Positions 21,603 to 29,398 of a stretch of 64,000 nucleotides of DNA are shown one piece after another (positions within the stretch are counted from its first letter, which is position 1; each line of letters begins with the position of its first letter). The position numbers were made by a program, and so were the translations under genes. This DNA comes from Geodermatophilus sp. TF02-6 (GTDB taxonomy: Bacteria > Actinomycetota > Actinomycetes > Mycobacteriales > Geodermatophilaceae), in contig NZ_QOHF01000001.1 in the NCBI RefSeq assembly GCF_003319115.1, positions 248,001 through 312,000 of the forward strand. The letters run 5' to 3'. Under the pieces are notes generated by a model that was not told the DNA's origin, searched no databases, and saw only the letters and a list, made by a program, of their open reading frames with translations.

Positions 21603-22046
21603 ATGACCAGCCTCGAGGACGTGTCGGCCGTCGCCCGCAGCGAGCACCACCTGGCGGTCGTGTCCACCCTGCGGGCCGACTCGACCATCCAGTCGTCCGT
21701 GGTGAACGCCGGGGTGATGCCCCATCCCGCCGGAGGGCACCCGGTCCTCGGCTTCGTGACCTACGGCAGGGTCAAGCTGGCCAACCTCCGCGGCCGGCCG
21801 CAGGTGGCCGTCACCTTCCGGCACGGCTGGCGGTGGGCGACGGTGGAGGGACGCGCCGAGCTGGCCGGCCCCGAGGACCCGCAGCCGTGGCTCGTCGACG
21901 CCGATGGGCTGCGCCTGCTGCTGCGGGAGGTGTTCACCGCGGCCGGCGGCCGGCACGACGACTGGGACGAGTACGACCGGGTCATGGCCGAGCAGCGGCG
22001 CACCGCCGTGCTCGTCGAACCGGTCAGGACCTACGGCAACGGGTGA
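21603..22046 (+). CDS. F420/PPOX-type split-barrel oxidoreductase
   Basis: A 147-residue single-domain protein of the pyridoxamine-phosphate-oxidase fold. HHLAVVSTLRADSTIQSSVV (first strands), GFVTYGRVKLANLRGRPQVA (cofactor-binding region with conserved K and N) and WATVEGRAELAGPEDPQPWL fit the actinobacterial F420-dependent group (FDOR-B) better than FMN enzymes. Likely catalyses F420H2-dependent reduction of a small molecule. Start ATG 21603, just after a GGTGCGGGC stretch with no clear Shine-Dalgarno. Monocistronic. Confidence 0.75.
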   Translation: MTSLEDVSAVARSEHHLAVVSTLRADSTIQSSVVNAGVMPHPAGGHPVLGFVTYGRVKLANLRGRPQVAVTFRHGWRWATVEGRAELAGPEDPQPWLVDADGLRLLLREVFTAAGGRHDDWDEYDRVMAEQRRTAVLVEPVRTYGNG

Positions 22047-22094
22047 CCGCCGCCCCGCTCGGACCGGGAGCGGTGCACGCCCTTCCCGACCGCA

Positions 22095-22117
22095 CGGTCA
22101 CCTCCCTACGGTGACCG
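22095..22117. promoter_or_regulatory. Palindromic operator candidate upstream of the amidohydrolase gene
   Basis: CGGTCACC (22095-22102) and GGTGACCG (22110-22117) are perfect 8-base arms with 7 bases between. The spacer contains CTAC, and TACGGT overlaps the right arm like a -10. It lies 50 bases before the amidohydrolase GTG and is the right size for a dimeric TetR- or GntR-type regulator. Confidence 0.5.
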
Positions 22118-22166
22118 GCGGCACCGCTGTCGGGCCCCTGCCACCCGCGCCGTCCGAGGAGGACCC

Positions 22167-23039
22167 GTGACCGCACTCGACCTCGACGCGCTGGTCGCCA
22201 TCGACGTGCACGTGCACGTCGAGCAGGACCTGCACGGCCACAAGTCGATGGACGACGAGCTGCTCGCCGCGGCGGCGAAGTACTTCAAGGGCGACCCGTA
22301 CCACCCCACCGTGCCCCAGATCGCCGCGGACTACCGCGCGAAGAACATGGCCGCGGTCGTCTTCACCGTCGACGCCGAGCTGGCCACCGGCCACCCCACC
22401 CTGTCCAACGAGGAGATCGCCCAGGCCGCCGCCGAGCACCCCGACGTGCTCATCCCGTTCGCCTCGATCGACCCCGCCCGCGGCGTCGCCGGCGTGCGCG
22501 CCGCCCGCCGGCTGGTCGAGGACCACGGCGTGCGCGGCTTCAAGTTCCACCCCTCCATCCAGGCCTTCTCCCCCAACGACCGCCGCGCCTACCCGCTGTA
22601 CGAGCAGCTGCAGAGCCTGGGGGTGCCGGCGTTGTTCCACACCGGGCAGACCGGCATCGGCTCCGGCCTGCCCGGCGGGCGCGGCATCAAGCTGCGCTAC
22701 TCCGACCCGATGCTGCTAGACGACGTCGCCGCCGACTTCCCGCAGCTGACGATCATCCTGGCCCACCCCTCGGTGCCCTGGCAGGACGCCGCCATCGCCG
22801 TGGCCCAGCACAAGGCCAACGTCTACATCGACCTGTCCGGCTGGTCCCCGAAGTACTTCCCGCCCCAGCTGGTGCGCGCGGCCAACACCCTGCTCAAGAC
22901 CAAGGTGCTGTTCGGCTCGGACTACCCGCTGATCCGCCCGGAGCGGTGGATCGAGGACTTCGACGCCCTCGACATCCGCGACGAGGTCCGCCCCCTGATC
23001 ATGAAGGAGAACGCGATCCGGGCCCTGGGGCTGCGGTGA
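22167..23039 (+). CDS. Amidohydrolase-family (TIM barrel) hydrolase
   Basis: 290 residues of the ACMSD-like amidohydrolase group: metal-binding HVHV near the N-terminus (residues 14-17), FKFHPSIQAFSPND, the third His in LAHPSVPWQDAA and the catalytic Asp in FGSDYPL. Close relatives include the Mn-dependent 4-hydroxyphenyl-beta-ketoacyl-CoA hydrolase of p-coumarate catabolism and decarboxylases of the same fold. The overlapping downstream gene is an acyl-CoA ligase, which supports a CoA-thioester substrate, but other coumarate genes are not here. GTG start behind GAGGAGG; the stop overlaps the ligase start (GTGA). Confidence 0.82.
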   Translation: MTALDLDALVAIDVHVHVEQDLHGHKSMDDELLAAAAKYFKGDPYHPTVPQIAADYRAKNMAAVVFTVDAELATGHPTLSNEEIAQAAAEHPDVLIPFASIDPARGVAGVRAARRLVEDHGVRGFKFHPSIQAFSPNDRRAYPLYEQLQSLGVPALFHTGQTGIGSGLPGGRGIKLRYSDPMLLDDVAADFPQLTIILAHPSVPWQDAAIAVAQHKANVYIDLSGWSPKYFPPQLVRAANTLLKTKVLFGSDYPLIRPERWIEDFDALDIRDEVRPLIMKENAIRALGLR

Positions 23040-24562
23040 GGAACGCCGGGCTGGGCTCGTGGCCGGAGCGGCGGCTGCGCATCTCCCCCGAGCGCGACGC
23101 GATCTGGTTCGAGGGACGGACGACGTCGCACGCCGGCTTCGCCGAGCGGGTCCGCCGCACCGCCGGCGCGCTGGCCGGCCTCGGCGTGCGCGCCGGCGAC
23201 CGGGTCGCCTGGATCAGCGGCAACCACCCCTCGGCGCTGGAGACGCTCTACGCCTGCGGCCAGCTCGGCGCGATCTGGGTGCCGGTCAACGCCCGGCTCA
23301 CCGCCCCGGAGGCGCGGTACGTGCTCGAGCACTCCGGCTCGACGGTGGTGGTGCACGGGCGGGACTCCGGCGTCCTGGCCGACGCCCTGCGCGACGTCGT
23401 CCCCACCTGGGTCGCCGCCGAGCCGCCGACGAGCGGTGGCGCGGACTCGCTGCCCTACGAGCAGCTGCTGGCCGCCGCCCAGCCGGAGCGACGCGACGAG
23501 CCGGTCTCCCTCGACGACCCGTGCCTGGTCATGTACACCTCCGGCACCACCGGCCGGCCCAAGGGCGCGGTGCTCACCCACGGCAACATGACCTGGAACG
23601 CCGCCAACCAGCTGCTCGGCTTCGACTTCACCCCCACCGAGCGCACGCTGGCGCTGGCGCCGCTGTTCCACATCGGCGGCCTGAACGGCACGGTGAACCC
23701 GACCCTGCTGCGGGGCGGCTGTGCGGTCGTCGTGCGCGGGTTCGACCCGGCCGGGACCCTGGCGGTCATCGAGGAGCAGCGGGTCACCAGCTTCTTCGCC
23801 GTCCCCACCGTGCTCGACGCGATGGCCCGCGAGCCGGGCTTCCGCACCCGCGACCTCTCCGCGCTGCGCACCATCGGCGCGGCCGGCGCCCCGCTGCCCC
23901 TGCCGACGCTGCGCACCTGGCTCGACCGCGGGGTGACCGTGCAGCAGGCCTACGGCATGACCGAGGCCGCACCCGGCTGCACCGTGCTCGACTCCGCCGA
24001 CGCCGTGCGCAAGGTCGGCTCGGCCGGCAAGCCGGTGTTCTTCACCGACGTGCAGGTGGTCCGCCCCGACGGCAGCCCGGCCGGCGTCGACGAGGTCGGC
24101 GAGGTGCTCGTCTCCGGGCCCAACGTCATGGCCGGCTACTGGAACGACCCCGAGCAGACCGCCGCCGTGCTGTCCGACGGCTGGTACGCCACCGGGGACG
24201 CCGGCTCGTTCGACGTCGAGGGCTTCCTCTACATCCGCGACCGCTACAAGGACATGATCATCTCCGGTGGGGAGAACGTCTACCCCGCCGAGGTCGAGTC
24301 CGCCCTGCTCGAGCTGCCCGGCGTCCTCGAGGCCGCGGTCATCGGCGTGCCCGACCAGCGGTGGGGCGAGGTCGGCCTGGCCGTCCTCGTCGCCGCCCCC
24401 GACGCCGAGCGCGACCCCGAGGCGGTCCGCACCGCGCTGCGCGAGCGGCTGGCCGGCTTCAAGGTGCCCCGCCACGTCCACTTCGTCGACGAGCTGCCCA
24501 AGACCGCCACCGGCAAGATCCGCAAACCCGACCTGCGGGCCGGCTGCACCGGCCCGAGGTGA
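23036..24562 (+). CDS. Acyl-CoA synthetase (AMP-forming)
   Basis: 508 residues, ANL superfamily. P-loop MYTSGTTGRPKGAVLTHGN at about 162-180, the AMP-binding YGMTEAAP, TGDAGSF and RDRYKDMIISGGENVYPAEV hinge region, and the C-terminal KTATGKIRKPDLR with the catalytic lysine are all intact. It would activate a fatty or aromatic acid to its CoA ester in the cytoplasm. Starts at GTG 23036 overlapping the amidohydrolase stop, so the two are one operon. A hairpin at 24580-24609 closes the operon. Substrate could be long-chain or phenylpropanoid acids; sequence alone does not decide. Confidence 0.88.
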   Translation: MRNAGLGSWPERRLRISPERDAIWFEGRTTSHAGFAERVRRTAGALAGLGVRAGDRVAWISGNHPSALETLYACGQLGAIWVPVNARLTAPEARYVLEHSGSTVVVHGRDSGVLADALRDVVPTWVAAEPPTSGGADSLPYEQLLAAAQPERRDEPVSLDDPCLVMYTSGTTGRPKGAVLTHGNMTWNAANQLLGFDFTPTERTLALAPLFHIGGLNGTVNPTLLRGGCAVVVRGFDPAGTLAVIEEQRVTSFFAVPTVLDAMAREPGFRTRDLSALRTIGAAGAPLPLPTLRTWLDRGVTVQQAYGMTEAAPGCTVLDSADAVRKVGSAGKPVFFTDVQVVRPDGSPAGVDEVGEVLVSGPNVMAGYWNDPEQTAAVLSDGWYATGDAGSFDVEGFLYIRDRYKDMIISGGENVYPAEVESALLELPGVLEAAVIGVPDQRWGEVGLAVLVAAPDAERDPEAVRTALRERLAGFKVPRHVHFVDELPKTATGKIRKPDLRAGCTGPR

Positions 24563-24579
24563 GCACCGCAGCCCTCGCC

Positions 24580-24609
24580 CGGGTGCCGGCCGTCGGCGGG
24601 CGGCACCCG
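24580..24609 (+). terminator. Hairpin after the acyl-CoA ligase gene
   Basis: CGGGTGCCG (24580-24588) pairs with CGGCACCCG (24601-24609) across a 12-base loop, 18 bases after the stop. No T-run. It separates this operon from the ole operon starting at 24745. Confidence 0.55.
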
Positions 24610-24744
24610 GGGTGCTTGCCCGCCCGGGCAGGGACTGCGAGAGGATTGCGCACGGTATGACGGCGGGGAGGCCGGGTAGAGCCCGGCCGACCGCCAGACA
24701 GCGCTCGACAGGCAGGGGCTCGGCCCTCCTGGAGGACTGGACCC

Positions 24745-25776
24745 ATGCACATGACTGACAACGCGACACACCGGTTCGCCAACACGGCCGTCCTGGCCGT
24801 GCAGGGAGCCGACGCCACCCAGGTCGTCACCTCCGACGCCCTCGACGACCTGCTGGTCGACACCTACCGCCGGGTGGGGTTGCGCCCGGGGCTGCTCGAG
24901 CGGCTGGCCGGCATCCGCGAGCGGCGCTGGTGGTCCGACGGGGTGACCTTCGTCGACGGCGCCGCCGAGGCCGGGGCGAAGGCGGTCAGCGAGAGCGGCG
25001 TCGACCCGGCGCGCATCGGCGTGATGATCAACACGTCGGTCAGCCGCCGCTACCTCGAACCGTCGACCGCGGTGGCCGTCCACGCCGCCCTCGGCCTGCC
25101 GCGCTCGTGCCGGAACTTCGACGTCACCAACGCCTGCCTCGGGTTCGTCAACGGCATGGAGCTGGCCGCCGCGATGATCGACGCGGGGGCCGTCGAGTAC
25201 GCCCTGATCGTCAACGGCGAGGACTCCCGACCGGTCCAGGAGCGCACCATCGAGCGGCTGAACCGGCCGCAGGCCGTGGCCCGGGACGTGCTGTCGCAGT
25301 TCGCGACCCTGACCCTGGGCTCGGGGGCGGTGGCCATGGTCCTCGGCCGCGCCGACCGGCACCCCGAGGGCCACCGCATGGTGGGGTCGGTCAGCCGGGC
25401 GGGCACCGAGCACCACGAGCTGTGCGTCGGCGACAACGACGCGATGCACACCGACCTCAAGGGCCTGCTGGACGCCGGGCTGGCGCTCTCGCTGGACATG
25501 TGGCGCGAGGCCGCGGAGGAGTTCGACTGGGCGCGGGGCATGAGCCGGTACGTGATGCACCAGGTGTCCAAGGTGCACACCCAGGCGATGATCGACCGCT
25601 TCTCGGTCGACCCGGCCCTCGTCCCGCGGACGTTCCCGACCAGGGGCAACCTGGGGCCGGCGTCGGTCCCGTTCACCCTCGCCGGCGAGCAGGACTCCCT
25701 CGCGCTCGGCGACCGGGTGCTGCTCATGGGCATCGGCTCGGGGCTCAACGCCTCGTGCGTCGAGATCGCCTGGTGA
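24745..25776 (+). CDS. oleA: OleA, 3-oxoacyl-ACP synthase III family (olefin biosynthesis)
   Basis: 343 residues of the thiolase fold. The nucleophile is in FDVTNACLGFVNG, the His in YVMHQVSKVHT and the Asn in TRGNLGPASVP; the conserved ERRWWSDG and IGVMINTSVSRRYLEPSTA blocks match OleA rather than FabH. Known reaction: non-decarboxylative Claisen condensation of two fatty acyl-CoAs to a 2-alkyl-3-ketoacid. The gene starts with ATG behind TGGAGG, and its stop overlaps the fused oleBC start (GTGA). The order oleA-oleBC-oleD is the known actinobacterial operon. Confidence 0.92.
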   Translation: MHMTDNATHRFANTAVLAVQGADATQVVTSDALDDLLVDTYRRVGLRPGLLERLAGIRERRWWSDGVTFVDGAAEAGAKAVSESGVDPARIGVMINTSVSRRYLEPSTAVAVHAALGLPRSCRNFDVTNACLGFVNGMELAAAMIDAGAVEYALIVNGEDSRPVQERTIERLNRPQAVARDVLSQFATLTLGSGAVAMVLGRADRHPEGHRMVGSVSRAGTEHHELCVGDNDAMHTDLKGLLDAGLALSLDMWREAAEEFDWARGMSRYVMHQVSKVHTQAMIDRFSVDPALVPRTFPTRGNLGPASVPFTLAGEQDSLALGDRVLLMGIGSGLNASCVEIAW

Positions 25777-28328
25777 CGGCGGACGACGCGGCCGTCCCGC
25801 TCCCGGGGCTGGACCCGGCCTGGTCCCGCCGCCTGAGCGTCGCGGACCCCGCCGGGGTGGAGCACGCCTGGCACGTGCTCGACAACGGCGTCCGGGACCC
25901 GGTCGGCACGCTGCTGTGCGTGCACGGCAACCCGACGTGGTCCTACCTGTGGCGCCGGCTGCTCGCCGCCGCCCCGCCCGGCTGGCGGGTGGTCGCCCCC
26001 GACCAGCTGGGCATGGGCTGGTCGCAGCGGCTGGACGAGCCCCGGACGCTGGAGCAGCGGGTGGCCGACCTCGGTGACCTCACCGCCGCGCTCGGCGTCA
26101 CCGGCCCGGTGGTCACCGTCGGGCACGACTGGGGCGGGGTCGTCTCCCTCGGCTGGGCGCTGGCGCACCGCAGCCAGCTGCGCGGCGTGGTCCTGGCCAA
26201 CACCGCGGTCGCCATGCCCGAGGGCGACCGCGGCCCGGCGCTCATCCGGCTGGCCTCCGCGCCCGGGGTGCGCGCCGCCGTCACCGTCGGCACGCCGGTG
26301 TTCGTGCGGGCGGCGACCGCGCTGTCCCGGCCGGCGCTGCCGGCCGACGTCCGCCGGGCCTTCGCCGCCCCCTACCGGTCGGCGGCGCGTCGCCGGTCGG
26401 TCGGGGACTTCGTCGCCGACATCCCCTTCGTCCCGGGGCACCCCTCGCGCCCGGTGCAGGAGGCCGTCGCCGAGGGGATCCGCACGCTCGACGTCCCGGT
26501 GCTGCTGCTGTGGGGGCCCCGTGACCCGGTCTTCGGCGAGCGGTACCTGACCGACCTGCGCGACCGGCTGCCGCAGGCCTCGCTGCACCGCTTCGAGGGC
26601 GCCTCCCACCTGCTCCCCGAGGACGCGCCGCAGTACGCCGACGTCGTCGCCCGGTGGGTGACCGACCTCGACCGCGGGCCGGCCGACCGGGAGCGCCCCG
26701 CGCCGGACGCCGTCCGGCCGCTGGGGGCGGCGCTGGCCGCGCGGGCGGACGACGACTCCCCCGCGATCGTCGAGGTGGGCGGGGCGACCGTGAGCTGGGC
26801 CGACCTGCACGCCCGCGTCGGCGACCTGGCCGCCGGGCTGGCCGCGGCCGGCGTGCGCCCGGGGCACCGCGTCGCGCTGCTCGTGGAGCCCTCGGCCGAC
26901 CTCACCGCCGCGGTGTACGCGGTCTGGCGCGCCGGCGCGGTCGTCGTCGTGGCCGACAAGGGGCTCGGCCTGGCCGGGATGCGCCGCGCCCTGCGCAGCG
27001 CCGGCGTCGACTCCGTCATCGGCGGTCCGCGGGGCCTGGCGGCCGCCCGGCTGATGGGACTGCCCGGCTCCCGCGTCGCCGCCGGCCGCCTCGGCCCGGC
27101 CGCCCGCCGCGCGCTGGGCGACCCGCCGACCCTGGACGGGCTGGCGGCCGCCGGCCGGTCCGCCCCGGCACCGGCCGAGCCGCCGGAGGACGCCGACTGC
27201 GCGGTGCTGTTCACCTCGGGCGCGACCGGGCCGGCCAAGGGCGTGGTCTACACGCGCCGGCAGGCCGCGGCCCAGCTGGAGCTGGTGCGCTCGACCTACG
27301 GCCTCACTCCTGGGGACCGGCTGGTCGCCGCCTTCGCGCCCTTCGCGATCCTCGGCCCCGGGCTGGGGATCGGCTCGGCGGTCCCCGACGTCGACGTCAC
27401 CGCGCCCGGCACGCTTTCCGCGGCGGCCCTGGCCGACGCGGTGCGGGCGCTGGGCGCAACGGTGGTGTTCGCCTCCCCGGCCGCGCTGCGCCGGGTCGTG
27501 GCCACCGCCTCCGACCTGACCGAGGAGCAGCGCGGCGCGCTGGGCGGGGTCCGGCTGGTGGTGTCGGCCGGCGCCCCCGTCCCCGCCTCGCTGCTGCGGG
27601 CCCTGCGGGAGGTCCTGCCGGCCGCCGAGGCCCGCACGCCGTACGGCATGACCGAGGCGCTGCCGGTCACCGACGTGACCGCGGCCGAGGTGGAGGCGGC
27701 CGGCGCGGGGGACGGCGTGTGCGTCGGGCGGCCCCTGGCCGGCGTGGCGGTGCAGGTCAGCCCGCTGGACGCGGCCGGTGCGGCCGACGGGCCGCTGACC
27801 GACGCACCCGGCGTCCTCGGCGAGGTGTGCGTGCGCGCCGCCCACGTCAAGGACCGCTACGACGCGCTGTGGGCCACCGAGCGCGCCGCCTCGCGGAACC
27901 CGGGCTGGCACCGCACCGGGGACCTCGGGTACCTGGACGCGGCCGGCCGGCTGTGGATCAGCGGGCGCCTGGCGCACGTGGTCACCACCGCCCGGGGGCC
28001 GGTCGCCCCGGTCGGCGTCGAGCAGCGGGTGGAGGACCTCGCCGCGGTGAGCGCGGCCGCGGCCGTCGGGGTCGGCCCGGCCGGGGGCCAGGTCGTCGTG
28101 GTGGTCGTCGTTCCCGCCGACGGGTCCGGCCGGCGCCGGCTGGCCGTGGCCGGCGCCGAGCTGGCCGACGCCGTCCGGGCCGTCGCCGGGGTCGACGTCG
28201 CCGCGGTGCTCACCGCGCGGCGGCTGCCCGTCGACGTCCGGCACCAGTCGAAGGTGGACCGCCGCGCGGTGGCCCGGGCGGCGGCGCGGCTGCTGGCCGG
28301 CGTCCGGACGCGGGAGCGGCGGCGGTGA
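25773..28328 (+). CDS. oleBC: OleBC fusion: beta-lactone decarboxylase plus beta-lactone synthetase
   Basis: 851 residues in two enzymes. Residues 1-300 are an alpha/beta hydrolase like haloalkane dehalogenases (HGNPTWSYLWR; nucleophile Asp in VGHDWGG; His in FEGASHLLPED) and correspond to OleB, which decarboxylates the beta-lactone to a cis-olefin. Residues about 320-851 are an AMP-dependent synthetase (P-loop FTSGATGPAKGVVYTR, YGMTEALPVTD, HRTGDLGYLD, late lysine in VRHQSKVDRRA) and correspond to OleC, which closes the beta-hydroxy acid to the lactone. Natural OleBC fusions are known in actinobacteria such as Micrococcus. The link (about 290-320) is Pro/Arg/Asp-rich and flexible. Coupled by GTGA to oleA. 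Confidence 0.92.
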   Translation: MTADDAAVPLPGLDPAWSRRLSVADPAGVEHAWHVLDNGVRDPVGTLLCVHGNPTWSYLWRRLLAAAPPGWRVVAPDQLGMGWSQRLDEPRTLEQRVADLGDLTAALGVTGPVVTVGHDWGGVVSLGWALAHRSQLRGVVLANTAVAMPEGDRGPALIRLASAPGVRAAVTVGTPVFVRAATALSRPALPADVRRAFAAPYRSAARRRSVGDFVADIPFVPGHPSRPVQEAVAEGIRTLDVPVLLLWGPRDPVFGERYLTDLRDRLPQASLHRFEGASHLLPEDAPQYADVVARWVTDLDRGPADRERPAPDAVRPLGAALAARADDDSPAIVEVGGATVSWADLHARVGDLAAGLAAAGVRPGHRVALLVEPSADLTAAVYAVWRAGAVVVVADKGLGLAGMRRALRSAGVDSVIGGPRGLAAARLMGLPGSRVAAGRLGPAARRALGDPPTLDGLAAAGRSAPAPAEPPEDADCAVLFTSGATGPAKGVVYTRRQAAAQLELVRSTYGLTPGDRLVAAFAPFAILGPGLGIGSAVPDVDVTAPGTLSAAALADAVRALGATVVFASPAALRRVVATASDLTEEQRGALGGVRLVVSAGAPVPASLLRALREVLPAAEARTPYGMTEALPVTDVTAAEVEAAGAGDGVCVGRPLAGVAVQVSPLDAAGAADGPLTDAPGVLGEVCVRAAHVKDRYDALWATERAASRNPGWHRTGDLGYLDAAGRLWISGRLAHVVTTARGPVAPVGVEQRVEDLAAVSAAAAVGVGPAGGQVVVVVVVPADGSGRRRLAVAGAELADAVRAVAGVDVAAVLTARRLPVDVRHQSKVDRRAVARAAARLLAGVRTRERRR

Positions 28329-28341
28329 GGGTCCCGGTCCG

Positions 28342-29313
28342 GTGAGGGTGCTGGTCACCGGCGCCAGCGGGATGCTCGGCCGGGCCACGGCCCGTGCGCT
28401 GCTGGCCCGGGGCGACGAGGTGACGGTGCTGCAGCGCCGTCCGTCGGGGCTGCCGTGCCGCGAGGTCCTCGGCGACGTCGCCGACGCGGGCGTCGTGGCA
28501 CGGGCGGCGCAGGGTCGCGACGCCGTCGTGCACCTGGCCGCGAAGGTCGACGTCACCGGCCCCTGGGCCGAGTACGCCCGGGCGAACGTGCAGGGCACCC
28601 GCACGGTCGTCGCCGCCTGCCGGGCCGCGGACGTCAGCCGGCTGGTACACGTCTCCTCGCCGTCCGTGGCGCACGCCGGGGCGGCGCTGGTGGGCGCCGG
28701 CGCCGAGCCCGCCGACCCGGCGCGGGCCCGCGGGCACTACTCCCGCTCCAAGGCCGTGGCCGAGCTCGACGCGCTGACTGCGGACTCGGAGTCGCTGGCC
28801 GTGCTGGCCGTCCGCCCGCACCTGGTGTGGGGGCCCGGCGATCCCCAGCTGGTCGGCCGGATCGTCGAGCGCGCCCGCGCCGGCCGGCTGCCGCTGGTCG
28901 GGTCCGGCGCGGCGCTGGTGGACACGACCTACGTCGACAACGCCGCCGCCGCGCTGCTCGCCGCGGCCGACGCGTGCGGGCCGGTGCACGGCGAGGCGCT
29001 CGTGGTGTCCAACGGCGAGCCGCGCCCGGTCGGCGAGGTGGTCGCCCGGCTGTGCCGCGCGGCCGGCGTCCCCGGGCCCCGCCGCCGGGTGCCGTTCGGG
29101 GTGGCCTGGCTGGCCGGTGGGGTCGCCGAGGGCGTCTGGACGGCGACCGGGCGGCGCTCCACCCCGCCGCTCACCCGCTTCCTCGCCGAGCAGCTGGCCA
29201 CCGCCCACTGGTTCGACCAGACGCGGACGCGGGCCGCCCTGCGCTGGCGGCCGCACGTGGGCCTGGACGAGGGCTTCGCGCGGTTGGGGGCCTGGTACGC
29301 CTCCGGCGGGTGA
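28342..29313 (+). CDS. oleD: OleD, 2-alkyl-3-ketoalkanoate reductase
   Basis: 323-residue extended SDR of the 3-beta-hydroxysteroid dehydrogenase type: LVTGASGMLGRATARALL for NADP, HLAAKVDVTGPWAEY, and catalytic YSRSK. It reduces the OleA product before OleC acts. GTG at 28342, 13 bases after oleBC, with no strong ribosome-binding site of its own. The last eight residues (AWYASGG region) and the stop are part of the first unit of a 26-bp tandem repeat that continues for three more copies; because the stop lies in copy one, copy number changes would not alter the protein. Confidence 0.9.
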   Translation: MRVLVTGASGMLGRATARALLARGDEVTVLQRRPSGLPCREVLGDVADAGVVARAAQGRDAVVHLAAKVDVTGPWAEYARANVQGTRTVVAACRAADVSRLVHVSSPSVAHAGAALVGAGAEPADPARARGHYSRSKAVAELDALTADSESLAVLAVRPHLVWGPGDPQLVGRIVERARAGRLPLVGSGAALVDTTYVDNAAAALLAAADACGPVHGEALVVSNGEPRPVGEVVARLCRAAGVPGPRRRVPFGVAWLAGGVAEGVWTATGRRSTPPLTRFLAEQLATAHWFDQTRTRAALRWRPHVGLDEGFARLGAWYASGG

Positions 29314-29388
29314 GGGCCTGGTACGCCTCCGGCGGGTGAGGGCCTGGTACGCCTCCGGCGGGTGAGGGCCTGGTACGCCTCCGGCGGG
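29288..29388 (+). repeat. 26-bp tandem repeat, 3.9 copies, at the 3' end of oleD
   Basis: Units at 29288-29313, 29314-29339, 29340-29365 and 29366-29388 (partial) are identical; each begins GGGCCTGGTACGCC and ends GGCGGGTGA except the last, which ends GGCGGGGA. The first unit is the end of oleD including its TGA. Units are adjacent with no spacers, so this is a minisatellite, not CRISPR. Because 26 is not a multiple of 3, successive copies shift frame, yet each presents the same AWYASGG-stop in its own frame. Confidence 0.95.
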
Positions 29389-29398
29389 GAACCCGGGG

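Noticed and set aside
25050-28604. 1184-codon minus-strand frame opposite the ole operon
   Set aside because: It is a high-GC shadow: His/Arg/Gly/Val-rich without motifs, lying across oleA, oleBC and oleD whose active sites are intact.
29288-29388. CRISPR array
   Set aside because: Units are contiguous 26-bp copies with no spacers and no cas genes beyond a lone Cas4-like nuclease of phage type.
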